Of a DNA stretch of 64,000 bases, positions 27,447-37,034 are shown piece by piece. The stretch is taken from contig NZ_CP189882.1 in the NCBI RefSeq assembly GCF_052050035.1, forward strand, positions 4,526,001-4,590,000, given 5' to 3'. The notes below the pieces were generated by a model. It ran no database searches. It was not told where the DNA came from and saw only the letters and a list, made by a program, of their open reading frames with translations. This DNA comes from Symbiopectobacterium purcellii_A. GTDB taxonomy: Bacteria; Pseudomonadota; Gammaproteobacteria; Enterobacterales; Enterobacteriaceae. Position 1 is the stretch's first letter. Every line of letters begins with the position of its first letter. Made by a program: the position numbers and the translations under genes.

Positions 27447-28406
27447 ATGGCAACATATCAGAACTTACTGGTAGCTATTGACCCGAATCAGGATGACCAA
27501 CCTGCGCTGCGACGCGCGGCATACCTGGTTCAGCGGTTAGGCGGTCGTATCAAGGCATTCCTGCCGATTTATGATTTCTCTTACGAAATGACCACCTTGC
27601 TCTCGCCAGACGAACGCACGGAAATGCGCCAGGGTGTCATTGAACAGCGGAAAGCGTGGATTGCAGAACAGTGCGCCTACTACATTGAAGCCGGTATCCC
27701 CATCGATATCAAAGTGGTATGGCACAATAAACCCTATGTCGCCATTATTCAGGAAGTGATCACTCATCAGCACGATTTGGTGTTGAAAATGGCTCACCAG
27801 CACGACAGGCTGGAGGCAGTAATTTTTACCCCGCTGGATTGGCAATTGTTGCGTAAATGCCCCTGCCCGATGTGGATGGTGAAAGACCAACCCTGGCCGG
27901 ATAATGGCCGTGCGCTGGTCGCCGTTAACATTGCCAGTGAAGATCCTTATCACGATCCGCTCAACATCAAGCTGGTGTCTGAAACGATTGCGCTTGCCAA
28001 GCTGGTTGACCAAACCGAAGTCCATCTTGTCGGCGCCTATCCGATTACCCCTATCAATATTGCCATTGAGCTGCCGGATTTCGATCCCGGTGTTTACAAT
28101 GACGCTATTCGTGGCCAGCATTTGATTGCCATGAAATCCTTACGCCAGAAATTTTCGCTGGATGAACGCCTGACGCATGTCGAAAAAGGGTTACCGGAAG
28201 AAGTTATCCCCGACCTGGCGGAACACTTGCAGGCGGGCGTGGTGGTGCTGGGCTCGCTGGGACGCACCGGTCTGTCAGCGGCCTTTATCGGCAACACCGT
28301 TGAACACGTTATCGATCACCTTAAATGTGACCTGCTCGCTATCAAACCCAATGATTTTATTTCCCCTGTCACCCTCGATGACGAAGGTGAAGATACCAAA
28401 GCCTAG
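27447..28406 (+). CDS. uspE: UspE, universal stress protein E
   Basis: 319-aa cytoplasmic protein with two tandem Usp domains (about 1-150 and 155-305). The start MATYQNLLVAIDPNQDDQPA and the second-domain end VVLGSLGRTGLSAAFIGNTV (then EHVIDHLKCDLLAIKP) are typical. It protects against DNA damage and affects motility and aggregation. It follows fnr as in E. coli and has AGGAGG upstream. It is intact although fnr is dead. Confidence 0.93.
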   Translation: MATYQNLLVAIDPNQDDQPALRRAAYLVQRLGGRIKAFLPIYDFSYEMTTLLSPDERTEMRQGVIEQRKAWIAEQCAYYIEAGIPIDIKVVWHNKPYVAIIQEVITHQHDLVLKMAHQHDRLEAVIFTPLDWQLLRKCPCPMWMVKDQPWPDNGRALVAVNIASEDPYHDPLNIKLVSETIALAKLVDQTEVHLVGAYPITPINIAIELPDFDPGVYNDAIRGQHLIAMKSLRQKFSLDERLTHVEKGLPEEVIPDLAEHLQAGVVVLGSLGRTGLSAAFIGNTVEHVIDHLKCDLLAIKPNDFISPVTLDDEGEDTKA

Positions 28407-28436
28407 CGCTTCAAGGTTATAATCTGTTTCTCTGGA

Positions 28437-28469
28437 CGAAATCGACCTGACGGCCGATTTCGTTTTTTT
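28437..28469 (+). terminator. Rho-independent terminator of uspE
   Basis: CGAAATCG pairs with CGATTTCG at 28437-28462, followed by seven T. Confidence 0.8.
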
Positions 28470-28602
28470 ATGCGCTCGCAACCGTCATCTGGCACGTTGT
28501 GGCGCAATCTCGTTTATGTTGCCAAACGGTTTAGCGCATTTTCTCGTTTATGCTTGTCTTAGAGAGGACGATTTAACACGCTATTGATACAGGAGACCGA
28601 CC

Positions 28603-30375
28603 ATGGACGTTCAGCAAATCCTACATGCCATGACGCTGGAAGAAAAAATAGGGCAAAAAATCATGCTGGATTTTCGCCTCTGGCAGCAGCAGGACATGAT
28701 CGAACCCAACGGGGTCATCGCAAACCTGCTACGCGTCAACCACATCGGTGGCGTGATTCTTTTTGCCAACAATTTGAAAAACAAAGCGCAAATTAAGACA
28801 CTCACCTCCTGGTACGCCTCGTTGGAAACCCTTTCTGGCGTTCGGCTGTTTATTGGCACTGACAATGAAGGCGGAAATGTATTTCGCTTGCCGCGCGATC
28901 AGTATGCCCCGTTTTCAGGCAACATGGCGCTGGCAGCGGCCGTTACCGGCGGCGGAGATAGCCAACTGGCCTACGCGCAGGGCGTGCATATGGGGCACGA
29001 TCTGAGGACGTTGAACATCAATACCAACTTTGCCCCGGTGGTTGACGTTAACAGCAACCCGCTCAACCCGGTGATTAATGTGCGCAGTTTTAGCGATGAC
29101 GTCGCGACCGTCACGACACTGGCTGAAAAAGTCTCGGCAGGCATGCAGCAACAAGGTGTAATGACGGCCTATAAACATTTTCCCGGGCACGGAGATACTT
29201 CCACCGATTCCCATACCTCTCTGCCACGGGTTAATCGCTCGCGCCATGATGCTTTCGCCATCGATATCGCCCCCTTTGCGCAAGCCATTGAACACGGGCC
29301 TGCACCCGATATGATCATGACTGCGCATATTCAGTACCCCGCGCTGGATAACAGTCATATCACGACCTGCAACGGCGAAAGCATCATTGTGCCAGCAACC
29401 ATGTCGCGAGAAATACAGAGCAACCTGCTGCGCCAGCAGTTGCATTATCAGGGCGTCACTATCACCGATGCGTTAGACATGGGTGCAATTGCCGACCACT
29501 TCACGCAACAAGACGCACTGGATGCGGTGTTTAGGGCTGGGGTAGATATCGCGCTAATGCCGGTCAGCATAACCACGCCCGAACAGGGCGCAGCACTATC
29601 GGCCTTGATTAACCGCATTGTTGAGAAAGTGAAACAGGGTGACTACAGTGAGGCGGAAATCAACGCATCCGTAGCGCGTATCCTCACGCTGAAACAGCAC
29701 TACCACCTGCTGGGCAACACCAGTGCTCCCGCAGTCACTCCGCCCAACGACGATACCGAAGCGCTGATTGCCGATCGTTCGATCACCGCCGTGGTTAATC
29801 ACCGTGCCACGCTACCGTTGCTGGAAAAAAACTTACGCTACTTTATCCTGACCCCCTGGATGGAGCAGGCAGACGGCATCAAAATAATGATGGATCAATA
29901 CGGCTACGCTCACGTTGATGTCGCCAAGGAATCGCAGTTAACCGACAAAGAAATTCGCCAGCGGATAGCACACTGTGATGTGTTTCTGCTTGGAACCCTC
30001 TCGACCCGTTTTACCCCAGTAGAAAAAGACGGTATTGCAACAGCCGAAAACGCGCAGCAAAACGATACCGCGCGTTACCTGGGCTGGTTGCGTTATGCGG
30101 GGTCGCTCGCCAAAACACGGGTACATTTGTCACTTCGTGCGCCTTATGACATCGCCCTTTATGCCAATGACGTTGAGGCCTCCGTTGCCAGCTACGCCTA
30201 TTATGGCTGTGACAACGGTGTGTGGCGTGGAAAATCTATGATAGCGCTGGCAAAAGTGCTGACAGGAAACGCCTCGCCGCAGGGCAAGCTGCCGGTGATG
30301 GTGTGGAAAGACTATGACGCGCAAACCAATACGGGCACGGTCGCCTTTCCGCGCGGTTTTGGTTTAAGCTGGTAA
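28603..30375 (+). CDS. Glycoside hydrolase family 3 (NagZ-like hexosaminidase)
   Basis: 590-aa enzyme, probably cleaving beta-N-acetylhexosaminides. Domain 1 (about 1-370) has the NagZ-type motif KHFPGHGDTSTDSHTSLP, whose Asp-His pair is the acid/base of this branch, and the nucleophile Asp in ITDALDMG. Domain 2 (about 390-590) is the GH3 C-terminal domain absent from short enteric NagZ (about 340 aa). No signal peptide is seen, so it should act in the cytoplasm, perhaps on peptidoglycan or chitin breakdown products. An AGGAG lies 8-12 bp upstream. It stands alone. Confidence 0.88.
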   Translation: MDVQQILHAMTLEEKIGQKIMLDFRLWQQQDMIEPNGVIANLLRVNHIGGVILFANNLKNKAQIKTLTSWYASLETLSGVRLFIGTDNEGGNVFRLPRDQYAPFSGNMALAAAVTGGGDSQLAYAQGVHMGHDLRTLNINTNFAPVVDVNSNPLNPVINVRSFSDDVATVTTLAEKVSAGMQQQGVMTAYKHFPGHGDTSTDSHTSLPRVNRSRHDAFAIDIAPFAQAIEHGPAPDMIMTAHIQYPALDNSHITTCNGESIIVPATMSREIQSNLLRQQLHYQGVTITDALDMGAIADHFTQQDALDAVFRAGVDIALMPVSITTPEQGAALSALINRIVEKVKQGDYSEAEINASVARILTLKQHYHLLGNTSAPAVTPPNDDTEALIADRSITAVVNHRATLPLLEKNLRYFILTPWMEQADGIKIMMDQYGYAHVDVAKESQLTDKEIRQRIAHCDVFLLGTLSTRFTPVEKDGIATAENAQQNDTARYLGWLRYAGSLAKTRVHLSLRAPYDIALYANDVEASVASYAYYGCDNGVWRGKSMIALAKVLTGNASPQGKLPVMVWKDYDAQTNTGTVAFPRGFGLSW

Positions 30376-30386
30376 CGGACAACCAA

Positions 30387-30414
30387 TAAAAAGGGCAGGA
30401 TATCTCCTGCCCTT
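30387..30414 (-). terminator. Terminator of the pntAB operon
   Basis: AAGGGCAGGA, loop TATC, TCCTGCCCTT is a 10-bp perfect stem at 30391-30414. On the minus strand TTTTTATTGG follows, so it ends pntAB transcripts; it may also stop readthrough from the GH3 gene. Confidence 0.82.
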
Positions 30415-30442
30415 CGCAATATACGCTCAGGTCATAAAACTG

Positions 30443-31831
30443 TTACAACGCTTTCAGGATCGCTTCCACGCTTTCTTTGGCATCGCCAAACAGCATTTGT
30501 GTGTTTTCTTTGAAGAACAGCGGGTTCTGCACCCCGGCATAGCCGGTGTTAATGGAACGTTTAAATACAATAACGTTCTGCGCTTTCCACACTTCCAACA
30601 CAGGCATTCCTGCAATCGGGCTACCCGGATCTTCCTGTGCCGCCGGGTTCACCGTATCGTTAGCACCAATGACCAGCACGGTATCGGTATCGGCGAAATC
30701 GTCATTGATCTCGTCCATTTCCAGCACCACATCGTAAGGTACTTTGGCTTCCGCCAGCAGCACGTTCATATGGCCCGGCAAACGCCCGGCGACCGGGTGG
30801 ATAGCGAAACGCACTTTGATGCCACGCGCGCGCAGTTTAGCCGTGATGTCATGCACCGGATATTGCGCCTGAGCCACCGCCATACCGTATCCCGGCGTAA
30901 TGATCACCGAACTAGAGTTTTTCAGCAGTTCCGCGACGTCTTCCGCCGACGCTTCGCGGTATTCGCCCACTTCTTCACTGGCACCGGTAGAAGAGCCGTC
31001 GGTGCCGAATCCGCCAGCAATGACGCTAAAGAACGAGCGGTTCATCGCCTTACACATGATGTAAGAGAGGATCGCCCCCGAAGAACCGACCAACGCACCG
31101 GTAACAATCAGCAGGTCGTTGCTGAGCATAAAACCCGCCGCCGCCGCTGCCCAACCGGAATAGGAGTTCAGCATCGATACCACAACAGGCATGTCAGCCC
31201 CACCGATGGATGCCACCAAGTGCCAACCGAACACAAGTGCAATGGCGGTCATGAGCAGCAGCTCAATGCTCTGTCCGGCCACACTGCCCGTATTGACAAA
31301 CCACAGCAGCAGCAGGAACGACACGACCAGCGCGGCCAGGTTCATCTTATGGCGATGCGGTAACATCAGCGGCTTGGATGAAATAATGCCGCGCAGTTTA
31401 CCGAAGGCTACCACGGAACCCGTAAAGGTGACCGCACCGATAAAGATGCCAAGGAACACTTCCGTCAGATGGATATTCACCATCACCGGATCGGTGATTT
31501 CACCGTGATCCAGGAAACTGTTAAACCCAACCAGTACTGCGGCCATGCCGACAAAGCTGTGCAGAATAGCGACCAGCTCCGGCATTTCCGTCATTTCGAC
31601 TTTACGCGCCAGGTAGATACCGACTGCGCCACCAATCGCCATCGCAGCGATAATCCAGCCCACGTTTCCGGCATTCGGCCCGAGAATGGTGGCAATCAGC
31701 GCAATCGCCATCCCGGTAACGCCAAATATATTGCCCTGGCGTGAAGTTTCATGTTTCGACAGCCCTGCCAGACTGAAAATAAACAAAATAGCGGCAACAA
31801 TGTATGCAGCTGTAACCAATCCTCCAGACAT
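30443..31831 (-). CDS. pntB: PntB, NAD(P) transhydrogenase beta subunit
   Basis: 462 aa, exactly the E. coli length. It is the inner-membrane subunit that, with PntA, uses the proton gradient to reduce NADP+ with NADH. Eight or so hydrophobic segments lead to the C-terminal NADP-binding domain III (ITPGYGMAVAQAQYPVHDIT, RFAIHPVAGRLPGHMNVLLA, VIGANDTVNPAAQEDPGSPI). It lies 10 bp after pntA in one operon. Intact. Confidence 0.97.
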   Translation of the reverse strand: MSGGLVTAAYIVAAILFIFSLAGLSKHETSRQGNIFGVTGMAIALIATILGPNAGNVGWIIAAMAIGGAVGIYLARKVEMTEMPELVAILHSFVGMAAVLVGFNSFLDHGEITDPVMVNIHLTEVFLGIFIGAVTFTGSVVAFGKLRGIISSKPLMLPHRHKMNLAALVVSFLLLLWFVNTGSVAGQSIELLLMTAIALVFGWHLVASIGGADMPVVVSMLNSYSGWAAAAAGFMLSNDLLIVTGALVGSSGAILSYIMCKAMNRSFFSVIAGGFGTDGSSTGASEEVGEYREASAEDVAELLKNSSSVIITPGYGMAVAQAQYPVHDITAKLRARGIKVRFAIHPVAGRLPGHMNVLLAEAKVPYDVVLEMDEINDDFADTDTVLVIGANDTVNPAAQEDPGSPIAGMPVLEVWKAQNVIVFKRSINTGYAGVQNPLFFKENTQMLFGDAKESVEAILKAL

Positions 31832-31841
31832 GTGTTACCCC

Positions 31842-33371
31842 TTAGTTTTTACGGAACATTTTCAGCATGCGCTGGGTGACGGTGAAACCACCGAATATAT
31901 TGATGCTGGCGATCAGTACGGCAATGAAGGAGAAGAATGACACCCATCCGCCATGACCGATCTGCAACAGCGCCCCCAACACAATAATGCCCGAAATCGC
32001 ATTGGTAACGGACATCAGCGGCGTATGCAACGCATGCCTGACGTTCCACACCACGTAGTAGCCCACCACGCACGACAGCGCAAACACGGTGAAATGCGAT
32101 AAAAACTCTTTCGGAGCCACATTGGCCAGCCAGCCGAACAACAAAATAGCCAGTGCCATAAAGGCGTATTTTTTCCACGGTGAAGCCGGTGCTGCCTCCA
32201 CTTTTGGCGCAGCAGCGGCCGCCTTGGCCTGTTGCGGTTGGGCAGAAACCTGAATCGGCGGTGCCGGCCAGGTGACGTCTCCTTCTTTCACCACGGTAAC
32301 ACCGCGGATCACCACGTCATCAAAATCAACGGTGATGATGCCGTCTTTCTCTTTGCACAACAGTTTCAGCAAGTTAACCAGGTTAGTGGCATACAACTGT
32401 GAGGACTGTGTCGGTAAACGGCTCGGCAAATCGGTGTAACCGATAATTTTCACGCCGTTTTCAGTGACGGTCACTCGATCGGCCACGGTGAGTTCGCAGT
32501 TACCACCGGTTTGTGCCGCCAGATCGACAATCACGCTGCCCGGTTTCATGCTCAGCACCATCTCTTTGGTGATAAGGCTCGGTGCCGGTTTGCCGGGGAT
32601 CAAGGCTGTGGTCACGATAATATCGACATCTTTCGCCTGCGCAGCGAACAGTTCCATTTCCGCTTTGATAAAGGCTTCTGACATCACTTTGGCATAGCCG
32701 TCGCCGCTGCCCGCATCTTCTTCAAAATCAAGTTCAAGGAATTCGGCGCCCATACTCTGCACCTGCTCCTTGACCTCCGGGCGGGTGTCGAACGCACGCA
32801 CGATCGCACCCAGGCTACCTGCCGCACCGACAGCAGCCAGCCCGGCAACGCCCGCACCGATCACCATCACTTTGGCAGGCGGTACTTTACCCGCCGCGGT
32901 AATCTGACCGGTGAAGAAGCGGCCAAACTCATGGGCGGCTTCCACAATGGCACGGTAACCGGCGATATTGGCCATGGAGCTCAAGGCATCCAATGATTGA
33001 GCGCGAGAAATACGCGGCACGGAATCCATGGCCATCACGGTTACCTGACGCTCTGCCAGTTTTTCCAGCAATGCCGGATTCTGCGCAGGCCAAATAAAGC
33101 TTACCAGCGTGCTGCCTGCACGTAACAACGCCGTTTCATCCTCTGACGGCGCGTTAACTTTGAAAATGATATCGGATTGCCAGACATCCGCCGGTTCCGC
33201 AATCGCTGCGCCCGCAGCGGCATAAGCGGCATCGTCGAAACTGGCCAATTTGCCCGCGTCACGTTCTACTGAGACCTCGAAGCCGAGTTTCAGCAACTGT
33301 TCCACCGTTTTCGGCGTTGCTGCGACACGCGCTTCATTGGCCAACCGTTCTTTTGGTATACCAATACGCAT
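31842..33371 (-). CDS. pntA: PntA, NAD(P) transhydrogenase alpha subunit
   Basis: 509 aa. Residues 1-380 are the NAD-binding domain I, with GAGVAGLAAVGAAGSLGA and the start MRIGIPKERLANEARVAATP. An Ala/Pro/Lys linker (QPQQAKAAAAAPKVEAAPAS) leads to four membrane segments. It is first gene of pntAB and supplies NADPH. Intact. Confidence 0.97.
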   Translation of the reverse strand: MRIGIPKERLANEARVAATPKTVEQLLKLGFEVSVERDAGKLASFDDAAYAAAGAAIAEPADVWQSDIIFKVNAPSEDETALLRAGSTLVSFIWPAQNPALLEKLAERQVTVMAMDSVPRISRAQSLDALSSMANIAGYRAIVEAAHEFGRFFTGQITAAGKVPPAKVMVIGAGVAGLAAVGAAGSLGAIVRAFDTRPEVKEQVQSMGAEFLELDFEEDAGSGDGYAKVMSEAFIKAEMELFAAQAKDVDIIVTTALIPGKPAPSLITKEMVLSMKPGSVIVDLAAQTGGNCELTVADRVTVTENGVKIIGYTDLPSRLPTQSSQLYATNLVNLLKLLCKEKDGIITVDFDDVVIRGVTVVKEGDVTWPAPPIQVSAQPQQAKAAAAAPKVEAAPASPWKKYAFMALAILLFGWLANVAPKEFLSHFTVFALSCVVGYYVVWNVRHALHTPLMSVTNAISGIIVLGALLQIGHGGWVSFFSFIAVLIASINIFGGFTVTQRMLKMFRKN

Positions 33372-33896
33372 ACTGATTCCCTATCGCTTATTTATACGAA
33401 GTTTTTATTGTCACCCCACCTGATAACTCGATTGCCCGGCAATGCTTGCGCAACGTTCTGTTATCAACAATCACAAGGCAATTACATATAACCTACTGAA
33501 AATGTGATCGATGATCCATATATAAAATCACTTTCCTGCAAATGCTTAGCAAACTTCGGCGAATGGCTCGAATTTAGGAGAAAAGCCGCCGCTATCTCCC
33601 CTATTCTTATCATTATCTTCCAAAACGTATTTAGCGGTAATTCACAAAACTTGCTTGTTACAAGGTTGTTATTAGCGACAATCCTTATAAATCTCACTTA
33701 TCGCACGCAAATTATCATTAATGGGTATTATTCCCTTTTTTGTGCCACGAATGCTTTCCCCCTGACGATACGCCGCCGCCAGACAAAATGCTGAGGCGAA
33801 CGCGCTGATTACGTGCCATAATCGGCACCACGTTGTGTCATCAGGTGATGACGTTTTATGTCGCAACCTTCCATGCGTCAGGCGAAAGGATTTTTT
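33372..33896. promoter_or_regulatory. pntA-ydgH divergent intergenic region
   Basis: 525 bp without a credible gene. It must hold promoters for both flanking genes. The clearest feature is the dyad GTCATCA-GG-TGATGAC at 33837-33852, 45 bp before the ydgH start. Its regulator is unknown to me. Confidence 0.45.
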
Positions 33897-34847
33897 ATGA
33901 AGCTGAAGACCCGCGTTATCGCGTCTATCCTCCTCTCTCTCGCGGCTTTTTCTGCCCATGCGGCACAAGAATTGACACCCGAGCAGGCTGCTGCGGTAAA
34001 ACCGTTCGATCGAATTTCGTTTAATGGCCGTTTTGACGCCATTTTTGACGCGGTGGCTGAAGCGTCAAAACGTGCTGACAAAGCCGGTGCTGATGCGTTT
34101 TACATTCAGGCGATCAACGAACAAAACCGAGGCAACAGTCAAACGGTTTATGTCGACCTGTACCATAAAGAGGCACCGAAAGCGGATGCCACCCCGGCGC
34201 AGCGCACTTTCGATGGCATTCGTGAACTGCCACAACATGATGCTTACCATCTTGAGCCGTTTGATACCGTATCAGTCAGTGGGTATTTCTCTACCCAGCC
34301 TGACATCAATGCCGCCATTGCCAAAGCCGCGAAAGAGAAGAATGCAGCATCCTTCTTTATCGTGCGCCAGGTCGATATCAACAGCACTGGCACTAACCAG
34401 AAGATCACCGCTTACGTCTATCAGGCCGATGCGCCCAAGCGCGTCGTGCAGAGCACTGATGTTATCCCCGCCGATTCTGATGCAGGTCGCGCTGCGCTCG
34501 CCGCGGGTGGTGAAGCGGCGGCGAAAGTGGAAATCTCCGGTGTTGCCATGTCTGGCAGCCCGAGCCGTAACGTGGGTAATTTCTACGAAACGCAGGCATC
34601 TAAAGGTGGACGCTATACGGTGAATTTGGCAGATGGCAAAAGTATTCAGGAATTGAACAAGGCCACCGCTGCGCAGATGACCCCCTTCGACTCGATAACC
34701 TTCCGTGGCAACTTCAACGGAACGACTGATGTATCAGAAGCCGTGGCAAAACGTGCCGCCGACAAAGGTGCCAAGTACTACCACATTACCAAGCAGTGGT
34801 TTAATAAACGCAGCAATATGACCATCAGCGCAGATCTGTATAAATAA
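33897..34847 (+). CDS. ydgH: YdgH, periplasmic DUF1471 (YhcN) triple-domain protein
   Basis: 316 aa. Signal peptide MKLKTRVIASILLSLAAFSA, cleaved about after AHA. Three repeats of the small DUF1471 fold follow, each opening with a variant of PFDxIxFxGxF (PFDRISFNGRFD, PFDTVSVSGYFS, PFDSITFRGNFN) and ending with Y-x-ITKQW-like strands. DUF1471 proteins act in envelope stress and biofilm. The start at 33897 has AAGGA 6 bp upstream; an ATG at 33858 would spoil the signal peptide. It is next to pntA as in E. coli. Confidence 0.93.
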   Translation: MKLKTRVIASILLSLAAFSAHAAQELTPEQAAAVKPFDRISFNGRFDAIFDAVAEASKRADKAGADAFYIQAINEQNRGNSQTVYVDLYHKEAPKADATPAQRTFDGIRELPQHDAYHLEPFDTVSVSGYFSTQPDINAAIAKAAKEKNAASFFIVRQVDINSTGTNQKITAYVYQADAPKRVVQSTDVIPADSDAGRAALAAGGEAAAKVEISGVAMSGSPSRNVGNFYETQASKGGRYTVNLADGKSIQELNKATAAQMTPFDSITFRGNFNGTTDVSEAVAKRAADKGAKYYHITKQWFNKRSNMTISADLYK

Positions 34848-34878
34848 CAGCGTGCTGGAATTTTTTTTGCTGAAGTGA

Positions 34879-34904
34879 CAGATTCCCGCCAAGGCGGGAA
34901 TCTG
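34879..34904. terminator. Convergent stem-loop between ydgH and kdsA
   Basis: CAGATTCCCGCC, AA, GGCGGGAATCTG: a 12-bp perfect inverted repeat between the two converging genes. A modest T-rich tail (TGTTTA) follows on the plus strand. Confidence 0.65.
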
Positions 34905-34934
34905 TGTTTAATGGGGATAACGAACAGCGGACAA

Positions 34935-35789
34935 TCAGTTGTTGGTATCCAGTTCAGGGAACTGTTTGACCAGGTCATCAATTGCTTTCATTTGCTGCAA
35001 TAAGGGCTCCAGTTTATTCAACGGCAATGCAGACGGGCCATCGCATTTCGCGTTAGCTGGGTCCGGATGCGCTTCAATAAACAACCCAGCCAGCCCGACC
35101 GCCATACCAGCACGAGCCAACTCAGTAACCTGACCACGACGACCGCCGGAGGCAGCACCGAACGGATCGCGACACTGCAAGGCGTGAGTCACGTCAAAAA
35201 TCACCGGGCAGCCACCAGACACCTGCTTCATGACATTGAAACCCAACATATCCACAACCAGGTTGTCATAACCAAAATTGCTGCCACGATCGCACAAAAT
35301 AACCTGCTCGTTGCCACCTTCCTTGAACTTGTCAACGATATTGCCGATTTGTCCCGGGCTGATAAACTGCGGTTTTTTCACGTTGATCACCGCGCCGGTT
35401 TTCGCCATAGCCTCTACCAGATCGGTTTGACGGGCCAAAAATGCAGGTAGCTGGATCACATCCACCACGTCGGCGACAGCCTGCGCCTGCTGTGCTTCGT
35501 GCACATCGGTTATCACCTTCACACCGAAGGTCTGTTTCAGTTCCTGGAAGATTTTCATGCCCTCTTCCAGACCCGGTCCACGATAAGAGTGAATGGAGGA
35601 GCGGTTAGCCTTGTCGAATGAGGCCTTGAACACGTAGGGAATGCCCAGTTTTTGCGTGACAGTGACGTAATGTTCGCAAATACGCATGGCGAGATCGCGC
35701 GATTCAAGCACATTCATACCGCCAAACAGGACAAAAGGCGCGTCGTTGGCAACAGGAATATCACCAACCTTGACCACTTTGTTCTTCAT
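34935..35789 (-). CDS. kdsA: KdsA, 3-deoxy-D-manno-octulosonate 8-phosphate synthase
   Basis: 284 aa, as in E. coli. It condenses phosphoenolpyruvate with arabinose 5-phosphate to KDO-8-P for lipopolysaccharide. Characteristic segments are FVLFGGMNVLESRDLAM, YVFKASFDKANRSS, VNVKKPQFISPGQ and FDVTHALQCRDPFGAASGGR. It is the last gene of the hemA-to-kdsA run. Intact. Confidence 0.97.
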   Translation of the reverse strand: MKNKVVKVGDIPVANDAPFVLFGGMNVLESRDLAMRICEHYVTVTQKLGIPYVFKASFDKANRSSIHSYRGPGLEEGMKIFQELKQTFGVKVITDVHEAQQAQAVADVVDVIQLPAFLARQTDLVEAMAKTGAVINVKKPQFISPGQIGNIVDKFKEGGNEQVILCDRGSNFGYDNLVVDMLGFNVMKQVSGGCPVIFDVTHALQCRDPFGAASGGRRGQVTELARAGMAVGLAGLFIEAHPDPANAKCDGPSALPLNKLEPLLQQMKAIDDLVKQFPELDTNN

Positions 35790-35829
35790 GCTGTTACCTT
35801 ATCGGAGTGATTAACATTAAAAAAATGCT

Positions 35830-36639
35830 TTAGTGCAATACAATATGTTTTTGCTCTATCGAATGAATTTGCACTTTGATCATTTCGCTGACCGGATCTT
35901 CAGGGCATTGCTCCACGAAGTAGCTTAAATCAGACACGGCGATATGGTCACAGTCTAATTGCGCATAGATCAAGCCGCGATCGCGAATTTCATAGGGATC
36001 TTCTGGGTCAAATTGCAACACAGCCTCGCTTGCCCGCAGCGCAAGCTCCATCTGCTTCTCTTCCATCAGCGCCACTTTTAACGTATCAAGCAATTTGCGC
36101 ACAATCAGCACGTTTTCCGCTTCGTCCAGATCCTCATCCATCAGTTGCGTAGACGGGCCAATGTTACCTTTAAGCCACACATCCAGCACATGCTCACTCA
36201 GGGTGTCGCCATTCAGCGGATTGATGAGCCACATTTCGTTATCCATCCAGTCGGCGCGCAGGATCAACTGTGTCGGAAAAATCACAGGCATCATGGGGAG
36301 ATCCAAGGCGTGAGCAATATGCAGAAACACAATCCCCAGCGATACCGGCATCCCCTGACGGGATTCCAGTACCTTATCTAACCACAGCGCATCGGATAAA
36401 CGGTAAACCCCACCGGCACCGCCAAATCCCCAAGTGCCGTAGAACAACGTCAACAACATCTCTAATTGTTGATCCTGGTCCAGATCGCGGGGAATGGCTT
36501 TACGCGCTTCATCGACCAACTGTTGCAGTTTCTTGCGTACATTCAGGTCGGAGAAGTCACTTCGCACTCTCTGTGAAACTAAAATAACACCTTCACTTAA
36601 CGGCGACTGATTGAATTCAAAATCCGCAATAGAACTCAT
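35830..36639 (-). CDS. sirB1: SirB1, transglutaminase-like TPR protein
   Basis: 269 aa. SirB1/YchA family: an N-terminal transglutaminase-like fold (FYGTWGFGGAGGVYRLSDAL, SRQGMPVSLGIVFLHIAHAL) and a C-terminal tetratricopeptide part (ALRASEAVLQFDPEDPYEIR). The molecular role is unclear; the gene was named from Salmonella invasion-regulator screens. It starts 2 bp after sirB2, so the two are translationally close. Intact. Confidence 0.93.
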   Translation of the reverse strand: MSSIADFEFNQSPLSEGVILVSQRVRSDFSDLNVRKKLQQLVDEARKAIPRDLDQDQQLEMLLTLFYGTWGFGGAGGVYRLSDALWLDKVLESRQGMPVSLGIVFLHIAHALDLPMMPVIFPTQLILRADWMDNEMWLINPLNGDTLSEHVLDVWLKGNIGPSTQLMDEDLDEAENVLIVRKLLDTLKVALMEEKQMELALRASEAVLQFDPEDPYEIRDRGLIYAQLDCDHIAVSDLSYFVEQCPEDPVSEMIKVQIHSIEQKHIVLH

Positions 36640-36641
36640 AG

Positions 36642-37034
36642 TTATTCCATCAGAAATGCGAGTTTAGTGATTGCTGCCTGTGCAATCAGAAAGAAACACA
36701 TCAAGGCAAGGATAAACGCCACCCAGCGCAGACTCAGGCTACGCTGGCGTCGACCCATCGCAATGTGTCCCAGTAAAATGTAAATGATAACGCCAAACAG
36801 CTTCGCCGTCAGCCAGCTTTCTTGCGCAGAGAAAGGATAAAAGCGATTGATAACGATCAGGGCAATACCGCTGGCTAACAGTAGCGTATCGTTAATGTGC
36901 GGTGCTACTTTGACCCAGCGCTGTTGCAACGCGGGAGAGTGGCGGCACAGCCAATAAAAACGCGTCACAAACAGGCAGAGCGTGACCACAGCGGCCAGCA
37001 CGTGCAGCGTGAGAACAATGGAGTGGTACGACAT
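36642..37034 (-). CDS. sirB2: SirB2, four-helix inner-membrane protein
   Basis: 130-aa SirB family membrane protein with four hydrophobic segments (LHVLAAVVTLCLFVTRFYW; NDTLLLASGIALIVIN; LTAKLFGVIIYILLGHIAMG; WVAFILALMCFFLIAQAAI). I start at 37034 (MSYHSIVL): this ATG overlaps the prmC stop by 1 nt (TAATG), the usual coupling here. An upstream ATG at 37061 lies within prmC. Function unknown. Confidence 0.92.
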   Translation of the reverse strand: MSYHSIVLTLHVLAAVVTLCLFVTRFYWLCRHSPALQQRWVKVAPHINDTLLLASGIALIVINRFYPFSAQESWLTAKLFGVIIYILLGHIAMGRRQRSLSLRWVAFILALMCFFLIAQAAITKLAFLME

